Shown: positions 42,789 to 52,305 of the stretch, in pieces | Layout of the letters: every line of letters begins with the position of its first letter | How positions within the stretch are numbered: the first letter of the stretch is position 1 | Assembly: GCA_020850475.1 (NCBI GenBank) | Contig: JADZEO010000134.1 | Span: 1 to 64,000, forward strand | Reading direction: 5' to 3' | DNA length: 64,000 nt | Source of the DNA: Bdellovibrionales bacterium | GTDB taxonomy: Bacteria; Bdellovibrionota; Bdellovibrionia; Bdellovibrionales; UBA1609 | Made by a program: the position numbers and the translations under genes | The notes under the pieces: model-generated | Told to the model about the DNA's origin: nothing | The model's input: only the letters and a program-made list of their open reading frames with translations | Database searches by the model: none

Positions 42789-45500
42789 TTAATTTGGCAG
42801 TTCCATCGGCATTATCAATTGATTTTCATCGCTTGATGTCTGTTGTTGATCCCAAAGCTCTCTCTCCCGCGGCGCACTGGGTAAGCGCTGGCCGCCGTCG
42901 GTGATGGTTCCAAAAATGCGAAGCAAGTCCATGCGATTTAGGTTGATGGACCAGCTAAAGCCGCTCAGTGCCTTTGACCAGACCACTCCTGCCCCACCAC
43001 TGGGAATTGAGCCTCGATTGGACAAAATGTATCCGTAGACATCTTGAAGATCCCCGTCATCCAAATCATGGCCGCCGGCCCGGGCAAGTTTGCCAATCAA
43101 CCCGCGAAAAACCGGAAATGCCACCCAGGCTTCATCGGTTTCCATGTGGTCATTCCGATTGGTATCAAACCGAGTCATGATCGTTTCAACGTAGTGAATG
43201 ATGACCGCTATCGATCCGATTTCGCCGGACTCAATCCACTGACAGTAATTCTTAGAAACTTCTTTGCTGCGAACCCAAGGACAATGCACCGGGTTCATCT
43301 CTTTTTCCCGCAATTCCTTAATCACCGTATCAAGAAGCGGCAAGCGCCGCTCGTTGTTTTCTAAGCACGCCTGATAGGCTTTGCGGGCGCCTGGTCTAAA
43401 GCGCGCAAAATTTGGTGACGAACAAGTGGCCATGGGTTTGGTGTCACCCAGGGTCGTGGCCACTTCCTGGTACTCGGTTTCATCTTGAAGAGGCCGGACC
43501 ACGATGTTTTCTAAAATCGCGTAAGCCTCCGCCCGACCACTGCGATCCAGACTGTCCCAAAATCGCTTCATGTGCGGCAGACCGACTAAGTGAGAACTCA
43601 ATTCCGCGAGGGCCTTCTTGCGAAAGCACTCGCGATCAACTTTGGGTCGCCCAAAAACGTCGATAGATCCCTTAGGGCAGGCTTTGAGTCCCAAGTGATA
43701 GAGCTCGTCATTGAGATTCCCGCCTGAGTAAATCAAGCTGACCAACTCCAGGCCTTCTTCAAAGTTGAGTAAGTGAGCCGTCGGATTATCCGGGTTCGGG
43801 CGCTGCAACCCATTACCGTTAAATGTAAAGACGTTGCCTTCAGTAAAGGCCCGCCCGCCGAGCCCAGGGACATTGCGAGGGTCAATAAAGTGGAGGTCTC
43901 GGCCCAATTCCTTTACGTCGCGAAAAAAGTGGGTCATTTCCTCGTCAGTAAGACCTTGCATTTGACTCACTCGAGATTGTTCCTCGGCATACCCGCGAAT
44001 TAAAATTCGCACCAAGCCGCGGACCACATTCATCACCGAAAGATTGTAAAATCCGTGGTAGACGTCGAGTTCCCCCAACTCCTCGATGGGAGCCAGGACC
44101 ACTTTACTTGAATTGACTTTGAACAAGGGGCGAACCAACCGACGAATACTTTCGAGTTCTTGGCTCACGATGTGCTCAGCTCCGGAGGTAAAAAACTTAA
44201 TGCCCAACGGCGCTGGATCGATGCGCAGGCCGGCCGGGCTCGGCGCGCCCAAGACCTTCATGGCCAAATCCACCGACTGCGCCTGTTGCGCCGGGGAAAA
44301 ACTGCGGTCGAGGTAAATTTGAATATCTGCCCACCGATAGAACTCTGATTTGGCTTGATTAAGCGCGTAGAGGTTGAGCCCCGCCGAGGACCGCTTCTTA
44401 GGCTTGACTTGGGTGTCGCCTAAAATACGGTCAATCACGGGACGAAGGGATTGGGAAACACCGCTTGCGGAAAACTTGGCGGGCATTAACCCGAGTGCTT
44501 TCATTCGATATGCCAGCTGCTCGAGATCCTCAAACTTGAGAACCTTCTCCGTCTGCCGATTGATCGCGAGCTCAATCAAATGAATGGCGCGTCCGACGTT
44601 ATCAACAAAGTCCTCGAGCCCCGGGCCGTAGATCAGACTGCCGTCACCATTTTCGTAGTGAAAGCGAATGTAAAAGGAGTACCAACCAAAGCCAGCTTGC
44701 AGCAGAGTTCCCCACTCCTGAGGTTCCACCACATCGCGCGCGCCACCGGTGGTGACCGTCTTAAAGATTCCCAACAGATCTGCCCATCGCCTCGCCTTGA
44801 TCGCCGAGTCCGTATCGCTACCGTAAATAAAGCGCGCCAATTCCACCAAAAATTCTTGCATCTGCACCAGCGGGTAAGAATTGATCTTTTCCCCTAACTG
44901 CTGACCCAAATACTGCGCAACTCGAATGGTGGCCTCGCTGGCCGCCCGAGCCTCGCTCAAACGTTGGCGGTACTCAGGGATCGCCCCAATGCCGACGCGA
45001 GTATTGAGCGCCCGCAAATAAGGCTGCATTTGAATGCTCGCGGCTTTGAAAATGTCGAGGACATCGTTGAGTTTAGTAAACTCGGCGCGGGTGATCTTAT
45101 CGGTGGTTCCCCCTAACAGCATCACTTTCAAATTCACCGATTCGCGCAGCAAGGGATCCGAAATCGCCCCGGGTTTTAAAAAGTTGTTTTCTAAAAAGCG
45201 CCTGAGTTCCTCCGGCTGATAGGAATCCCGGTCAGCACCGCGAGTGTAACTCTGAAACTGGGTAAACGCTCGCTTGAGGCAATCATAGAACTCGCCGGTC
45301 TCTTTGGCGGTAAATTCGGCACGAAAGTAGCCATCGAGGTTTTCGCGAATATGAGTGACGCAATGAAATCCGCGAGCGTCGAGTTTGACCGGAGTTTCTT
45401 TTTCCTTTTCATCGCCAATGTTGAGCCCGCAGCCGATCCCCAAGACCAAGAGGCTTCCCGTGAGCAGCACCGCAACCAACGCCTTCAATCTAAAAGACAT
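42789..45500 (-). CDS. Large EF-hand lipoprotein, module 2
   Basis: This 903-residue lipoprotein has the signal LVAVLLTGSLLVLGIGC with Cys at about residue 24. It is a clear paralogue of the 842-residue lipoprotein of module 3: both start with Cys-x(20-30)-Cys-x3-A, EL(R)RFL-NNFF, LL-E...VMLLGG/VFLAGS and a helical body with FxTGGAxD/GGAKN-like steps, and both end with a helix-strand region ending ETIMTRF or ETFFTRF. Here that is followed by DTNRNDHMETDE (779-790), a canonical EF-hand calcium loop. The body is almost entirely helical. Its ATG overlaps the end of the barrel gene by 11 bp. Function unknown. Confidence 0.78.
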   Translation of the reverse strand: MSFRLKALVAVLLTGSLLVLGIGCGLNIGDEKEKETPVKLDARGFHCVTHIRENLDGYFRAEFTAKETGEFYDCLKRAFTQFQSYTRGADRDSYQPEELRRFLENNFLKPGAISDPLLRESVNLKVMLLGGTTDKITRAEFTKLNDVLDIFKAASIQMQPYLRALNTRVGIGAIPEYRQRLSEARAASEATIRVAQYLGQQLGEKINSYPLVQMQEFLVELARFIYGSDTDSAIKARRWADLLGIFKTVTTGGARDVVEPQEWGTLLQAGFGWYSFYIRFHYENGDGSLIYGPGLEDFVDNVGRAIHLIELAINRQTEKVLKFEDLEQLAYRMKALGLMPAKFSASGVSQSLRPVIDRILGDTQVKPKKRSSAGLNLYALNQAKSEFYRWADIQIYLDRSFSPAQQAQSVDLAMKVLGAPSPAGLRIDPAPLGIKFFTSGAEHIVSQELESIRRLVRPLFKVNSSKVVLAPIEELGELDVYHGFYNLSVMNVVRGLVRILIRGYAEEQSRVSQMQGLTDEEMTHFFRDVKELGRDLHFIDPRNVPGLGGRAFTEGNVFTFNGNGLQRPNPDNPTAHLLNFEEGLELVSLIYSGGNLNDELYHLGLKACPKGSIDVFGRPKVDRECFRKKALAELSSHLVGLPHMKRFWDSLDRSGRAEAYAILENIVVRPLQDETEYQEVATTLGDTKPMATCSSPNFARFRPGARKAYQACLENNERRLPLLDTVIKELREKEMNPVHCPWVRSKEVSKNYCQWIESGEIGSIAVIIHYVETIMTRFDTNRNDHMETDEAWVAFPVFRGLIGKLARAGGHDLDDGDLQDVYGYILSNRGSIPSGGAGVVWSKALSGFSWSINLNRMDLLRIFGTITDGGQRLPSAPRERELWDQQQTSSDENQLIMPMELPN

Positions 45501-46971
45501 AGGTCATGCCCCCGATTAAACGGTCATTCTGATGATAGCGGCTAAACGAACTCTTTTCGCTGATCTTGCCGTCTGGTCCGGGATCAACTCCCAGGACGTC
45601 GACGCCGATGTGCCATCTCACCTGCGGAGAAAAGCCCCACTTAACGGACGCCGAAAGCCAGCTGGCCTGATCGGGCAAAGAGTAAGTGTATTGTCCAACC
45701 CAAGACAAGTGGCGTCTGACTGAATTCCATAGCTGCGCGTCCCAACGAAAGCCAATTCCTTGCTGAAGCGGAAAGCGTTGGATGGAGTCTTTCATCCCGT
45801 CGCCAACCAGTCCTTGCCCTCGACCCTCATGGTGAATCCGCGACTCGTCAGTGAGGAGGTAGTTCCAACTGACCTTACTCTGGGGAAGACCTGGAAGAGG
45901 GAGGGCGTGACCCAAGTGGGCACCGTACACCCGAGTCAAAAACAAGGGAGCTTGATCCCATTCGGTGGACATAGAAGGGGCATCGGGCTTTTCTTGAGAG
46001 GCAGAAAACCAGAGCTTGACCGCCTCCCAGGAGTGACCGGCTTCCACGGTGTTGACTTGATGAGAGAGCACCGAGGCGTGAATGATGGCGACCGTGTTGC
46101 CGGCGGTGGGAGTGAGGGCCAAACTATGGTACCCTTCCAGACCCAGATGCAGATGGTTCATGGGCTTGTGAGTGCTCGACCACTGCATCCACCCGCCGCG
46201 GTCGGGGTTGCCTTTGCGCAGTCGAAGCGCCCATGAGGTCTGAAATATCACATCTTCGACCCGGGGTTTATCGAGCTGGTAGTAGATGGCGGAAGTATTG
46301 CGAAACACTTCAATCTGATCTTGCGGCGGCAGAAACCAGCGGTTACCCGACTCAAAACTTCCATCGGTTAAGGTGAACTGAGGACCTTGATCCGGGATAA
46401 AAAAGGGCGAAACGAATCCCAAAATTTCCCAATCATCCGTTTGCCCGCGGGCAAATACCCCAATCAGACCCTGCTCCTGAGGGCGAAGGTAATCCCAGCG
46501 AAACAGCGGCTGCCAAAGTCCCAAATTCCACTCGCGATCCAACAAACTCCAATCGACCCGTCGTCGACCGACGCCAAAGTGATAACTTTCGGCCGTACCG
46601 GTCCAGCCCACATAGGCTTCGGGTACCGTGATATGAACTTCGCGCGAGTTATCGAGTGCTTGCTGTCCCCAAGCTTGGAAGATCATCTCCCGGTCATCAG
46701 TCGTCGTGAGGACTTCGTAGTTGAGTCCCAAGGTGGAATAGGAGGTGGCGTGCTCACGAATTGGACCATCGGTCACATAGTGGTCGCCAATCACCGAGAG
46801 CGAAAAGGCTTCCTTACGAAACTGCGGAGTCTCACGAAAATTGAGATCGCGACGGACGAGAAAAAAGTCCACCTCCGCCGAGGCAGCAAAGGCCACAGCA
46901 AAGCCGACAATGGCGAGGAACACCACTGCACTTACCTGTCTTGTGGGACACTTAACCCGCCCGAACCCCAA
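45490..46971 (-). CDS. Outer-membrane barrel protein, module 2
   Basis: This 493-residue barrel has a signal peptide (VSAVVFLAIVGFAVAFAASA). It is a paralogue of the 484-residue barrel of module 3: both contain F(V/A)SP(F/L)F(I/V)P(D/E)xGP...DG(S/D)F, H(K/A)YKPMN or HKPMN followed by L-x-L/G-x, VD(V/L)LG(V/I) and a last strand NDR(L/F)xxGxxYVF ending in Phe. Aromatic-rich strands suggest a large barrel (16-18 strands). The start shown is a TTG behind ACGAGG, 15 codons inside the track's GTG; neither is certain. The stop overlaps the lipoprotein start by 11 bp, so barrel and lipoprotein are made in fixed ratio, probably as partners. Confidence 0.75.
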   Translation of the reverse strand: MGFGRVKCPTRQVSAVVFLAIVGFAVAFAASAEVDFFLVRRDLNFRETPQFRKEAFSLSVIGDHYVTDGPIREHATSYSTLGLNYEVLTTTDDREMIFQAWGQQALDNSREVHITVPEAYVGWTGTAESYHFGVGRRRVDWSLLDREWNLGLWQPLFRWDYLRPQEQGLIGVFARGQTDDWEILGFVSPFFIPDQGPQFTLTDGSFESGNRWFLPPQDQIEVFRNTSAIYYQLDKPRVEDVIFQTSWALRLRKGNPDRGGWMQWSSTHKPMNHLHLGLEGYHSLALTPTAGNTVAIIHASVLSHQVNTVEAGHSWEAVKLWFSASQEKPDAPSMSTEWDQAPLFLTRVYGAHLGHALPLPGLPQSKVSWNYLLTDESRIHHEGRGQGLVGDGMKDSIQRFPLQQGIGFRWDAQLWNSVRRHLSWVGQYTYSLPDQASWLSASVKWGFSPQVRWHIGVDVLGVDPGPDGKISEKSSFSRYHQNDRLIGGMTYVF

Positions 46972-47254
46972 AAAACACCTCGTCAGTTGCTTGCGTCGAC
47001 AAACCCCAAAAACCACCCCATTGCTCGTTTTCCAACCTGCCCGGTGGTCGCATCGAATTGATCATTTAAATGAACAGCAAGAACCGTACTCGACGACTCG
47101 ACTCCCAGGAGCCGACAGGCCATGAAAATTTTTCTCAATCAGGAGGTGTTAAAGGCTATATTCGCGAAGATCACTCCAACCGGGGGGTGATCCCGCCGCG
47201 ACCCGGCGCAATTAGGCACTCGCTGGGTAAACTTTTCTTAAGTGCGAAGCTCTC

Positions 47255-49783
47255 TTACAAGGACTTCGACAGTTCTGACAGGATTCTTACCACACGAACG
47301 CGATCAGCCTCAAAAGACCACTCGGCTTTTTTGTCTTTCCACTCTTGCAACAACTTAAGTCCGTCGATGTCCTGGGGCGGTGGTCGGCCGTTTTTCATCA
47401 TGTAAGTGAACAAAGCCTCGCGGTCACTGCGCTCAGCAAAGCCCAACAGATTCATCAATGGCAAGTCAAAGACCGGAAAGGCCCCAAGCGCTTCTTCAAC
47501 GTTGATCGTTAAAACTTGAGCATCGCGATTAAAGCGAGTGAAAAACGTCTCGATGTACTGAAGCAAAATAAAAATCTCTCTCACATCCGAGGTTTTAATG
47601 GGCTTGTCAGAATAGCCCTCGTCACCTCGGGTCGCGGTCTCTAAGTACTCCTGAATATGTCCCCACTGTTCGGGCGCCAGGGTATCAACATACGCATTAA
47701 AATTGGGTAAGTGGGCGAGAAACTGGTGCCGCTCTTTTCCAAAGTGTTCGCGAAAGCAAGACGTCACGAGGCGTTCGTCGCCGGCTTCGGCATTACGACA
47801 ATCCTTCGGCAAGAAGGCCAACAGTTCTCCACCCGCATCAATGCCGCTCAAAACAAAAGTGAGATACTCAATGCCCTCTTCGAAATCGACCAGCTCATTG
47901 CCGTTCGCCCGTGGCATAAAGAGATCGGCCTCAAGATGTATGCGCTCGGCCAGACTGTCGTCGCCCTCTTTAAAGATCCCCATGTCGACGCCGATGGGAC
48001 GAACGTCGGTCGCCAAAAGATCCAATTCGTCGATGTTCAGGCCACGCAACTGGTCGGCTCGTTCACGCTCTTCGGCGTAACCAAGGACGAAAAGCCTCAG
48101 CAGAGCGCGCGACCAATTCATCTGGGTCAAACTCTTTTGATCCCAAGCCATATCGGCGACGTTTTTAAATACCAACCGACCCTTGGGATCTTTCACTAAT
48201 GGCCACGGACCCGCGAGGACTCGCTTCATTTCAAGCTTGATTGAATCATCGCCCGGATCCGGGTTTTTCCCTATGGCCATAAGGTTCGCAAAATCCTGCG
48301 CGGTCTTCCACCCCGCCCACTGAAGGCGCAGGTAGGCCATGGTTTTTTGGTCGAGGCCTTCAGGTTTAACGCCCGAGAGCCGGTCTTCGGGAGACCTCAA
48401 CAAGCGATGCAGTAAAGCCGGAAGACTTGCTTCGATGGAACTTCCACGAATTTTAAGCGGCAAGACTTTGGCTTGATCTAGACTCGCAATTAAACTCTTC
48501 AGTTCCGCCATTGGGATTACCGCTTTGGGCTTTCTCACCAGCGCTGAGTCAATGACGTCCATCCCGAGGCCAACCACGCGGTCCAACTGACGCAGGCCCT
48601 CGCCTTGGCTCCAGTCGTTGGGTTTAACTAAATGAGAATACCTTAAACCCACTTCGGCCAAGCGAGTGGCCGTGAGCATAAACTGGGGCCACTCGTCAGG
48701 GCCAATGGCATTTTTGGCGCCGCCGACTAACTGAAATTTGATTTCTCCAAACAGAGGAAGCCAACTAACGAACTGTTTGAGGTCTTTTTTTGAACCATGT
48801 TTCTTCATGAGCTGATCGAGGTCAGTGATCAAGCGCTCAATCGTGGGCCACTCGAGAACCTGGTCGGTTTGCGCAAACATCTGGCCCAGTCGCGTGGAGG
48901 CGGACTTCATCGAATCAAATGCTTGTTCTAACATCACCGGGTCACTGGCCCACCCTTGATGAGTGGTAAAGTGCTCAGCCCTCATCCAAAGACCAAAGCT
49001 TTCAGCCAAGATGGTCCCGAGTCTCACCCACTGCTTGGCGCCGATGCGATCGGCTGGCGAGCCCACGAGTTGCAATTTCGCCTGGCGAACAAAGGGCATC
49101 AAATCCTGAACAAAACTTGCGCGGCTGTTTCCCGCTCTCTGAGTCAACTTGTTGAGCTCGGTCAACAGCGTCTCAAACCGGGCAAACTCATAGGATTGCC
49201 CCCGGGTTTCGATGATGCGCGCAAAGCGCGCCAGCACGTCCGAAAGCGCCGCCAAAGATCGGTTCAACTCATCGACTGAGTAGAAACGCTGATGGCGATA
49301 AAACTCCCCCTTGATGACCTGAATGTGCGGATTTAAATCAATGGTCAATTGGCGGAAGTCTTCGATGATTAATTGGGTGGTTTCAAGTTCATTGCGAGTG
49401 ACAAAATCACGGCTCCCCGCCAGGAACACTCTTTTGATTTCCATGAATTCTTCTAGGAGAGTGTCGTTGATGCGCAACTCGCCCAAAAAAAAGTTGTGTA
49501 AAAAGTGACGTAACTCTTGCGAGGAATAAATTCCGACCTGTCGGCCTTGCGTAAAGCGTAGAAAAATATCGAGAGCCCGCTGGGTGCAATCCCAAAACGC
49601 ATTGATTTGCTGAGCATTGAGTCGACCGTCGAGGTAGTCGACAAAGGTCTCATCGGCTTTATCCAAACACTGTGACTCTTTCATTTTGACGACCGGCGGA
49701 GTTTGGTAAGGCTGATCCTCTCCGCTGCATCCCACCAGTACGAGAGCCACGATCATCACCCAAGCGCGAAGTTTAGAAAACAT
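47255..49783 (-). CDS. Large lipoprotein, module 3 (paralogue of module 2)
   Basis: This 842-residue lipoprotein has the signal VMIVALVLVGC with Cys at about residue 19. Order and motifs match the module 2 lipoprotein over its length: QCLDKADETF...FWDCTQRALDIF, SQELRHFLHNFFLGE, RVFLAGSRDFVTRNE, LVGGAKNAIGPDEW and GYAEERERADQLRGLNIDEL against GYAEEQSRVSQMQGLTDEEM. At the equivalent of the EF-hand, the sequence is NRDAQVLTINVEE, which lacks the needed acidic ligands, so calcium binding is probably lost here. The helical body repeats FxLVGGAxDxIG about every 100 residues, suggesting internal repeats. Its ATG overlaps the barrel stop by 11 bp. Confidence 0.78.
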   Translation of the reverse strand: MFSKLRAWVMIVALVLVGCSGEDQPYQTPPVVKMKESQCLDKADETFVDYLDGRLNAQQINAFWDCTQRALDIFLRFTQGRQVGIYSSQELRHFLHNFFLGELRINDTLLEEFMEIKRVFLAGSRDFVTRNELETTQLIIEDFRQLTIDLNPHIQVIKGEFYRHQRFYSVDELNRSLAALSDVLARFARIIETRGQSYEFARFETLLTELNKLTQRAGNSRASFVQDLMPFVRQAKLQLVGSPADRIGAKQWVRLGTILAESFGLWMRAEHFTTHQGWASDPVMLEQAFDSMKSASTRLGQMFAQTDQVLEWPTIERLITDLDQLMKKHGSKKDLKQFVSWLPLFGEIKFQLVGGAKNAIGPDEWPQFMLTATRLAEVGLRYSHLVKPNDWSQGEGLRQLDRVVGLGMDVIDSALVRKPKAVIPMAELKSLIASLDQAKVLPLKIRGSSIEASLPALLHRLLRSPEDRLSGVKPEGLDQKTMAYLRLQWAGWKTAQDFANLMAIGKNPDPGDDSIKLEMKRVLAGPWPLVKDPKGRLVFKNVADMAWDQKSLTQMNWSRALLRLFVLGYAEERERADQLRGLNIDELDLLATDVRPIGVDMGIFKEGDDSLAERIHLEADLFMPRANGNELVDFEEGIEYLTFVLSGIDAGGELLAFLPKDCRNAEAGDERLVTSCFREHFGKERHQFLAHLPNFNAYVDTLAPEQWGHIQEYLETATRGDEGYSDKPIKTSDVREIFILLQYIETFFTRFNRDAQVLTINVEEALGAFPVFDLPLMNLLGFAERSDREALFTYMMKNGRPPPQDIDGLKLLQEWKDKKAEWSFEADRVRVVRILSELSKSL

Positions 49784-51227
49784 AGCTCACCCCGAGAGAA
49801 AAGCGATCGTTGGAGCGATACTCACCAAGAAAGCCGTCGCTGACCTCGGCGGCTTTTTCGTCGACAATCCCCAACAAGTCGACGGCTCCATAAAGTTGCC
49901 ATTGTGGTCCCCAACTCCAGGCGGCGTCGGTTATAAAGGCCAACCCCTGTTGAACGAAGTCATAAATCCCGCGCGCCCCCCAGCTCAGACGATGCTGCTT
50001 GCGCAGCCAGTAGCCGTTGCGCAATCCCAGTTCCGCCGATTCGATGAACTGATAGCGGCGCTCAAAAAGCGTTTCGCGAGCGGTGAATTCGCCGGCGTCC
50101 GGTCGGTCGCCGCCATCCACTCTTGAATAGGCTGCATAGACATGACTGCTTTCTTTTGGGCCGACGTTGACGTCATGCCCAACATAGGCCGTTAAGATTC
50201 CCGTCTTCCCCGTATTTTGGTAGGTCCACTCGCGAGGAATCGAATCAAACTCCGGTCGCTCAAAGGAGTAACTCAACCAACTGGTGAGGCCGCCGGATCG
50301 TTGCCAGCCGCCTTCCAGAGTGGACAGATGGTGATACTGCACCCGAGGGTAAACGCGCACCCGAATGTCTTGCTGACCGGCTTCCTTGTGTTGAAAAACG
50401 AATTGCCCAGCCAAGAGCATCTGGTTCATTGGCTTGTAGGCATGGGAGGCGCGCACAAACCAATTCTCCCAGTGCTGCTCCAATCGCACCGCCAAACTTT
50501 CGTTGAGCACCACGTCACTCTCGACGGGGTTGACGACCGAGTACTTGAGCGGCGTATCGACTCCCAAAAAGTTGAGACTCGCAGAAGGGGGTCGAAAATA
50601 GGGATTGGGTGAGTAAAAATCTCCGTCAATGATTTGATGATCAGGGCCAAATTCGGGGACAAACAAGGGTGAGGCAAAAAACAGCACCGAACCTCGACGC
50701 CAGCGACTCTCCAGAAAAACTCCGGTGAGCCCGTGACTGTCCTTGCGAAGTTTATCATTCATGAACCGGCCCTGATAGAGACCGCGCTTGAGATGCTCGT
50801 CGGCTTCACTCCACAGATACCACTTGCGCCCGGCCCACACCTTCCACTTTTGATCCTGCCACCCGGCATAGAGATTCTTGGGCATGAGGTAATTGGCATC
50901 TTCTTGAAGCGCAAAGCGATTGGTGAGATCCACTTCGCCTTGGAGAACGCCCTGCCAACGGTAACTAAAATCAAAGGTCAGGTCAGAAACATCTGACACA
51001 ACTCCGCGCTTTTTAAAGAAGTGAGTGTCGGCCCGAAAATACGAAGACGAGCTCAGCTTGAGACCCAACTGCAAGTGATCGGCGGCTTCAGGGTGACTCC
51101 ATCCTTCTCCTTGAGGAAGTCGCACTTGGGGAAGCTCGGCGGTGCTCGGTTGCGCCTGACCACCAAAACTTAACGCCAAGGCAATGGCCAACAGCGCCCC
51201 ACGACCTTTACCCATCAATGCGTCCAT
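49773..51227 (-). CDS. Outer-membrane barrel protein, module 3
   Basis: This 484-residue barrel has a signal peptide (GKGRGALLAIALALSFGGQAQP). Strands such as LTFDFSYRWQGVLQGEVDL, NLYAGWQDQKWKVWAGRKWYLW and VLFFASPLFVPEFGPDH are amphipathic and aromatic; the C-terminus is SLGVSYVF. It is paralogous to the module 2 barrel. The start is fixed at MDALMGKG by GGGAGAAGGAT just upstream; the track's TTG is 25 codons earlier. It overlaps the following lipoprotein gene. Because no TonB box or known porin motif is seen, its cargo is unknown. Confidence 0.76.
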   Translation of the reverse strand: MDALMGKGRGALLAIALALSFGGQAQPSTAELPQVRLPQGEGWSHPEAADHLQLGLKLSSSSYFRADTHFFKKRGVVSDVSDLTFDFSYRWQGVLQGEVDLTNRFALQEDANYLMPKNLYAGWQDQKWKVWAGRKWYLWSEADEHLKRGLYQGRFMNDKLRKDSHGLTGVFLESRWRRGSVLFFASPLFVPEFGPDHQIIDGDFYSPNPYFRPPSASLNFLGVDTPLKYSVVNPVESDVVLNESLAVRLEQHWENWFVRASHAYKPMNQMLLAGQFVFQHKEAGQQDIRVRVYPRVQYHHLSTLEGGWQRSGGLTSWLSYSFERPEFDSIPREWTYQNTGKTGILTAYVGHDVNVGPKESSHVYAAYSRVDGGDRPDAGEFTARETLFERRYQFIESAELGLRNGYWLRKQHRLSWGARGIYDFVQQGLAFITDAAWSWGPQWQLYGAVDLLGIVDEKAAEVSDGFLGEYRSNDRFSLGVSYVF

Positions 51228-51357
51228 ATCCTTCTCCCGAATGGTCCCAACCTGCTTGTCGACTTTGGGTGTCATAGATATTATTCCCCAATGAAAGAGC
51301 AAGAATTTTCTGCTGGCTCTGACCTTTTACATGGCTGCCTACAAAGATTATAAAGGC

Positions 51358-52125
51358 TTAAACTCTCTGAGATTCTCGCCACTTACGGACCTCATTCAAG
51401 ATCCAAGGGGTATCATCGAGGGGAAGGTCATGGCCGGCCCAGGGGTGCCGTGACAGGGGCCAACCGTACCGGCGATGAAGGGCCTCACTGCACCGCGGGT
51501 GAACCAGGCGATCCCCCTGTCCCACCAGTAACAGCGTCGGCACTGCCGGCATGTGTTTAGGCAGACGAAACCGGCTGGCAGCAATCATTTGCCGAACCAC
51601 ACTGCGGTGATTGATGGGGCGTTCGACCGCCAAGCGGCGCCAACGCTCAGCGATCTCATCATGATTCTCGCGACGATTTGAGATTAAGTCGACAATTCGC
51701 CTCTCGCGCTGGAGCGGGTCTTTTACCAAGGCAGAGGAAACAAAGCTGGGGAAAGCCGAGATGCGCATACGCCGATAAAAGGGGGCGAGGCCCGCCACCG
51801 AGGTATTGATGACGACAAGACTCCGCAAGTCCTGAGGAAAACGGTGAAGCCACTCGAGCGCAACCATTCCGCCTAAGGAAAGCGCGAGAATATTAAAGGT
51901 TCCCGACGCGACTTTCTCGCGAGCGGCCTGGCGGACATACTCGGTCATCTGATGGAGCGTCGTCGGTGGCGGAACATGGCGAGCGTCGCCCGCTCCTGGC
52001 AAATCGATACAGAGGACTTGATCCCCCTCAAAGGCGCGCCCAAATTCGGTGACGAAATCACCCCAATGGCCCTGCTCGCGTCCCAAACCCCGCAAAAAAA
52101 TCCAGTGTTCATGGTTGGTTTTCAT
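51358..52125 (-). CDS. Alpha/beta-hydrolase fold protein
   Basis: This 255-residue cytosolic alpha/beta hydrolase has the oxyanion region at WIFLRGLGREQGHW, the nucleophile elbow ALSLGGMVALEW (Ser with A-x-S-x-G rather than G-x-S-x-G), the acid in GQGDRLVHP and the His in WAGHDLPLDD. It resembles the MenH/BioH group in size, but no specific motif decides the substrate. The start is set at MKTNHEHW by AGGG 5 bases upstream. It is divergent from acs with 180 bp between. Esterase, thioesterase or lactonase roles are all possible. Confidence 0.8.
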   Translation of the reverse strand: MKTNHEHWIFLRGLGREQGHWGDFVTEFGRAFEGDQVLCIDLPGAGDARHVPPPTTLHQMTEYVRQAAREKVASGTFNILALSLGGMVALEWLHRFPQDLRSLVVINTSVAGLAPFYRRMRISAFPSFVSSALVKDPLQRERRIVDLISNRRENHDEIAERWRRLAVERPINHRSVVRQMIAASRFRLPKHMPAVPTLLLVGQGDRLVHPRCSEALHRRYGWPLSRHPWAGHDLPLDDTPWILNEVRKWRESQRV

Positions 52126-52305
52126 TTTCACCCTGCTCTTATCCATTCTGAGGAAAAATCGGTTTCAGCACCAAAGTTAAGAGTGAATTTATCTATTCAG
52201 TGAGGCGTTGTATAGGGCCTCGGCCCGATGCGTGAAGAGTTGACCTCGCTCACTCCTGAGGCAAACTCGGCTTTTGTCAATAAATGCTACCCCTAGGAGG
52301 GCTCC

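Noticed and set aside
46387-47061. 224-residue plus-strand ORF
   Set aside because: Antisense to the module 2 barrel gene; no binding site or recognisable content.
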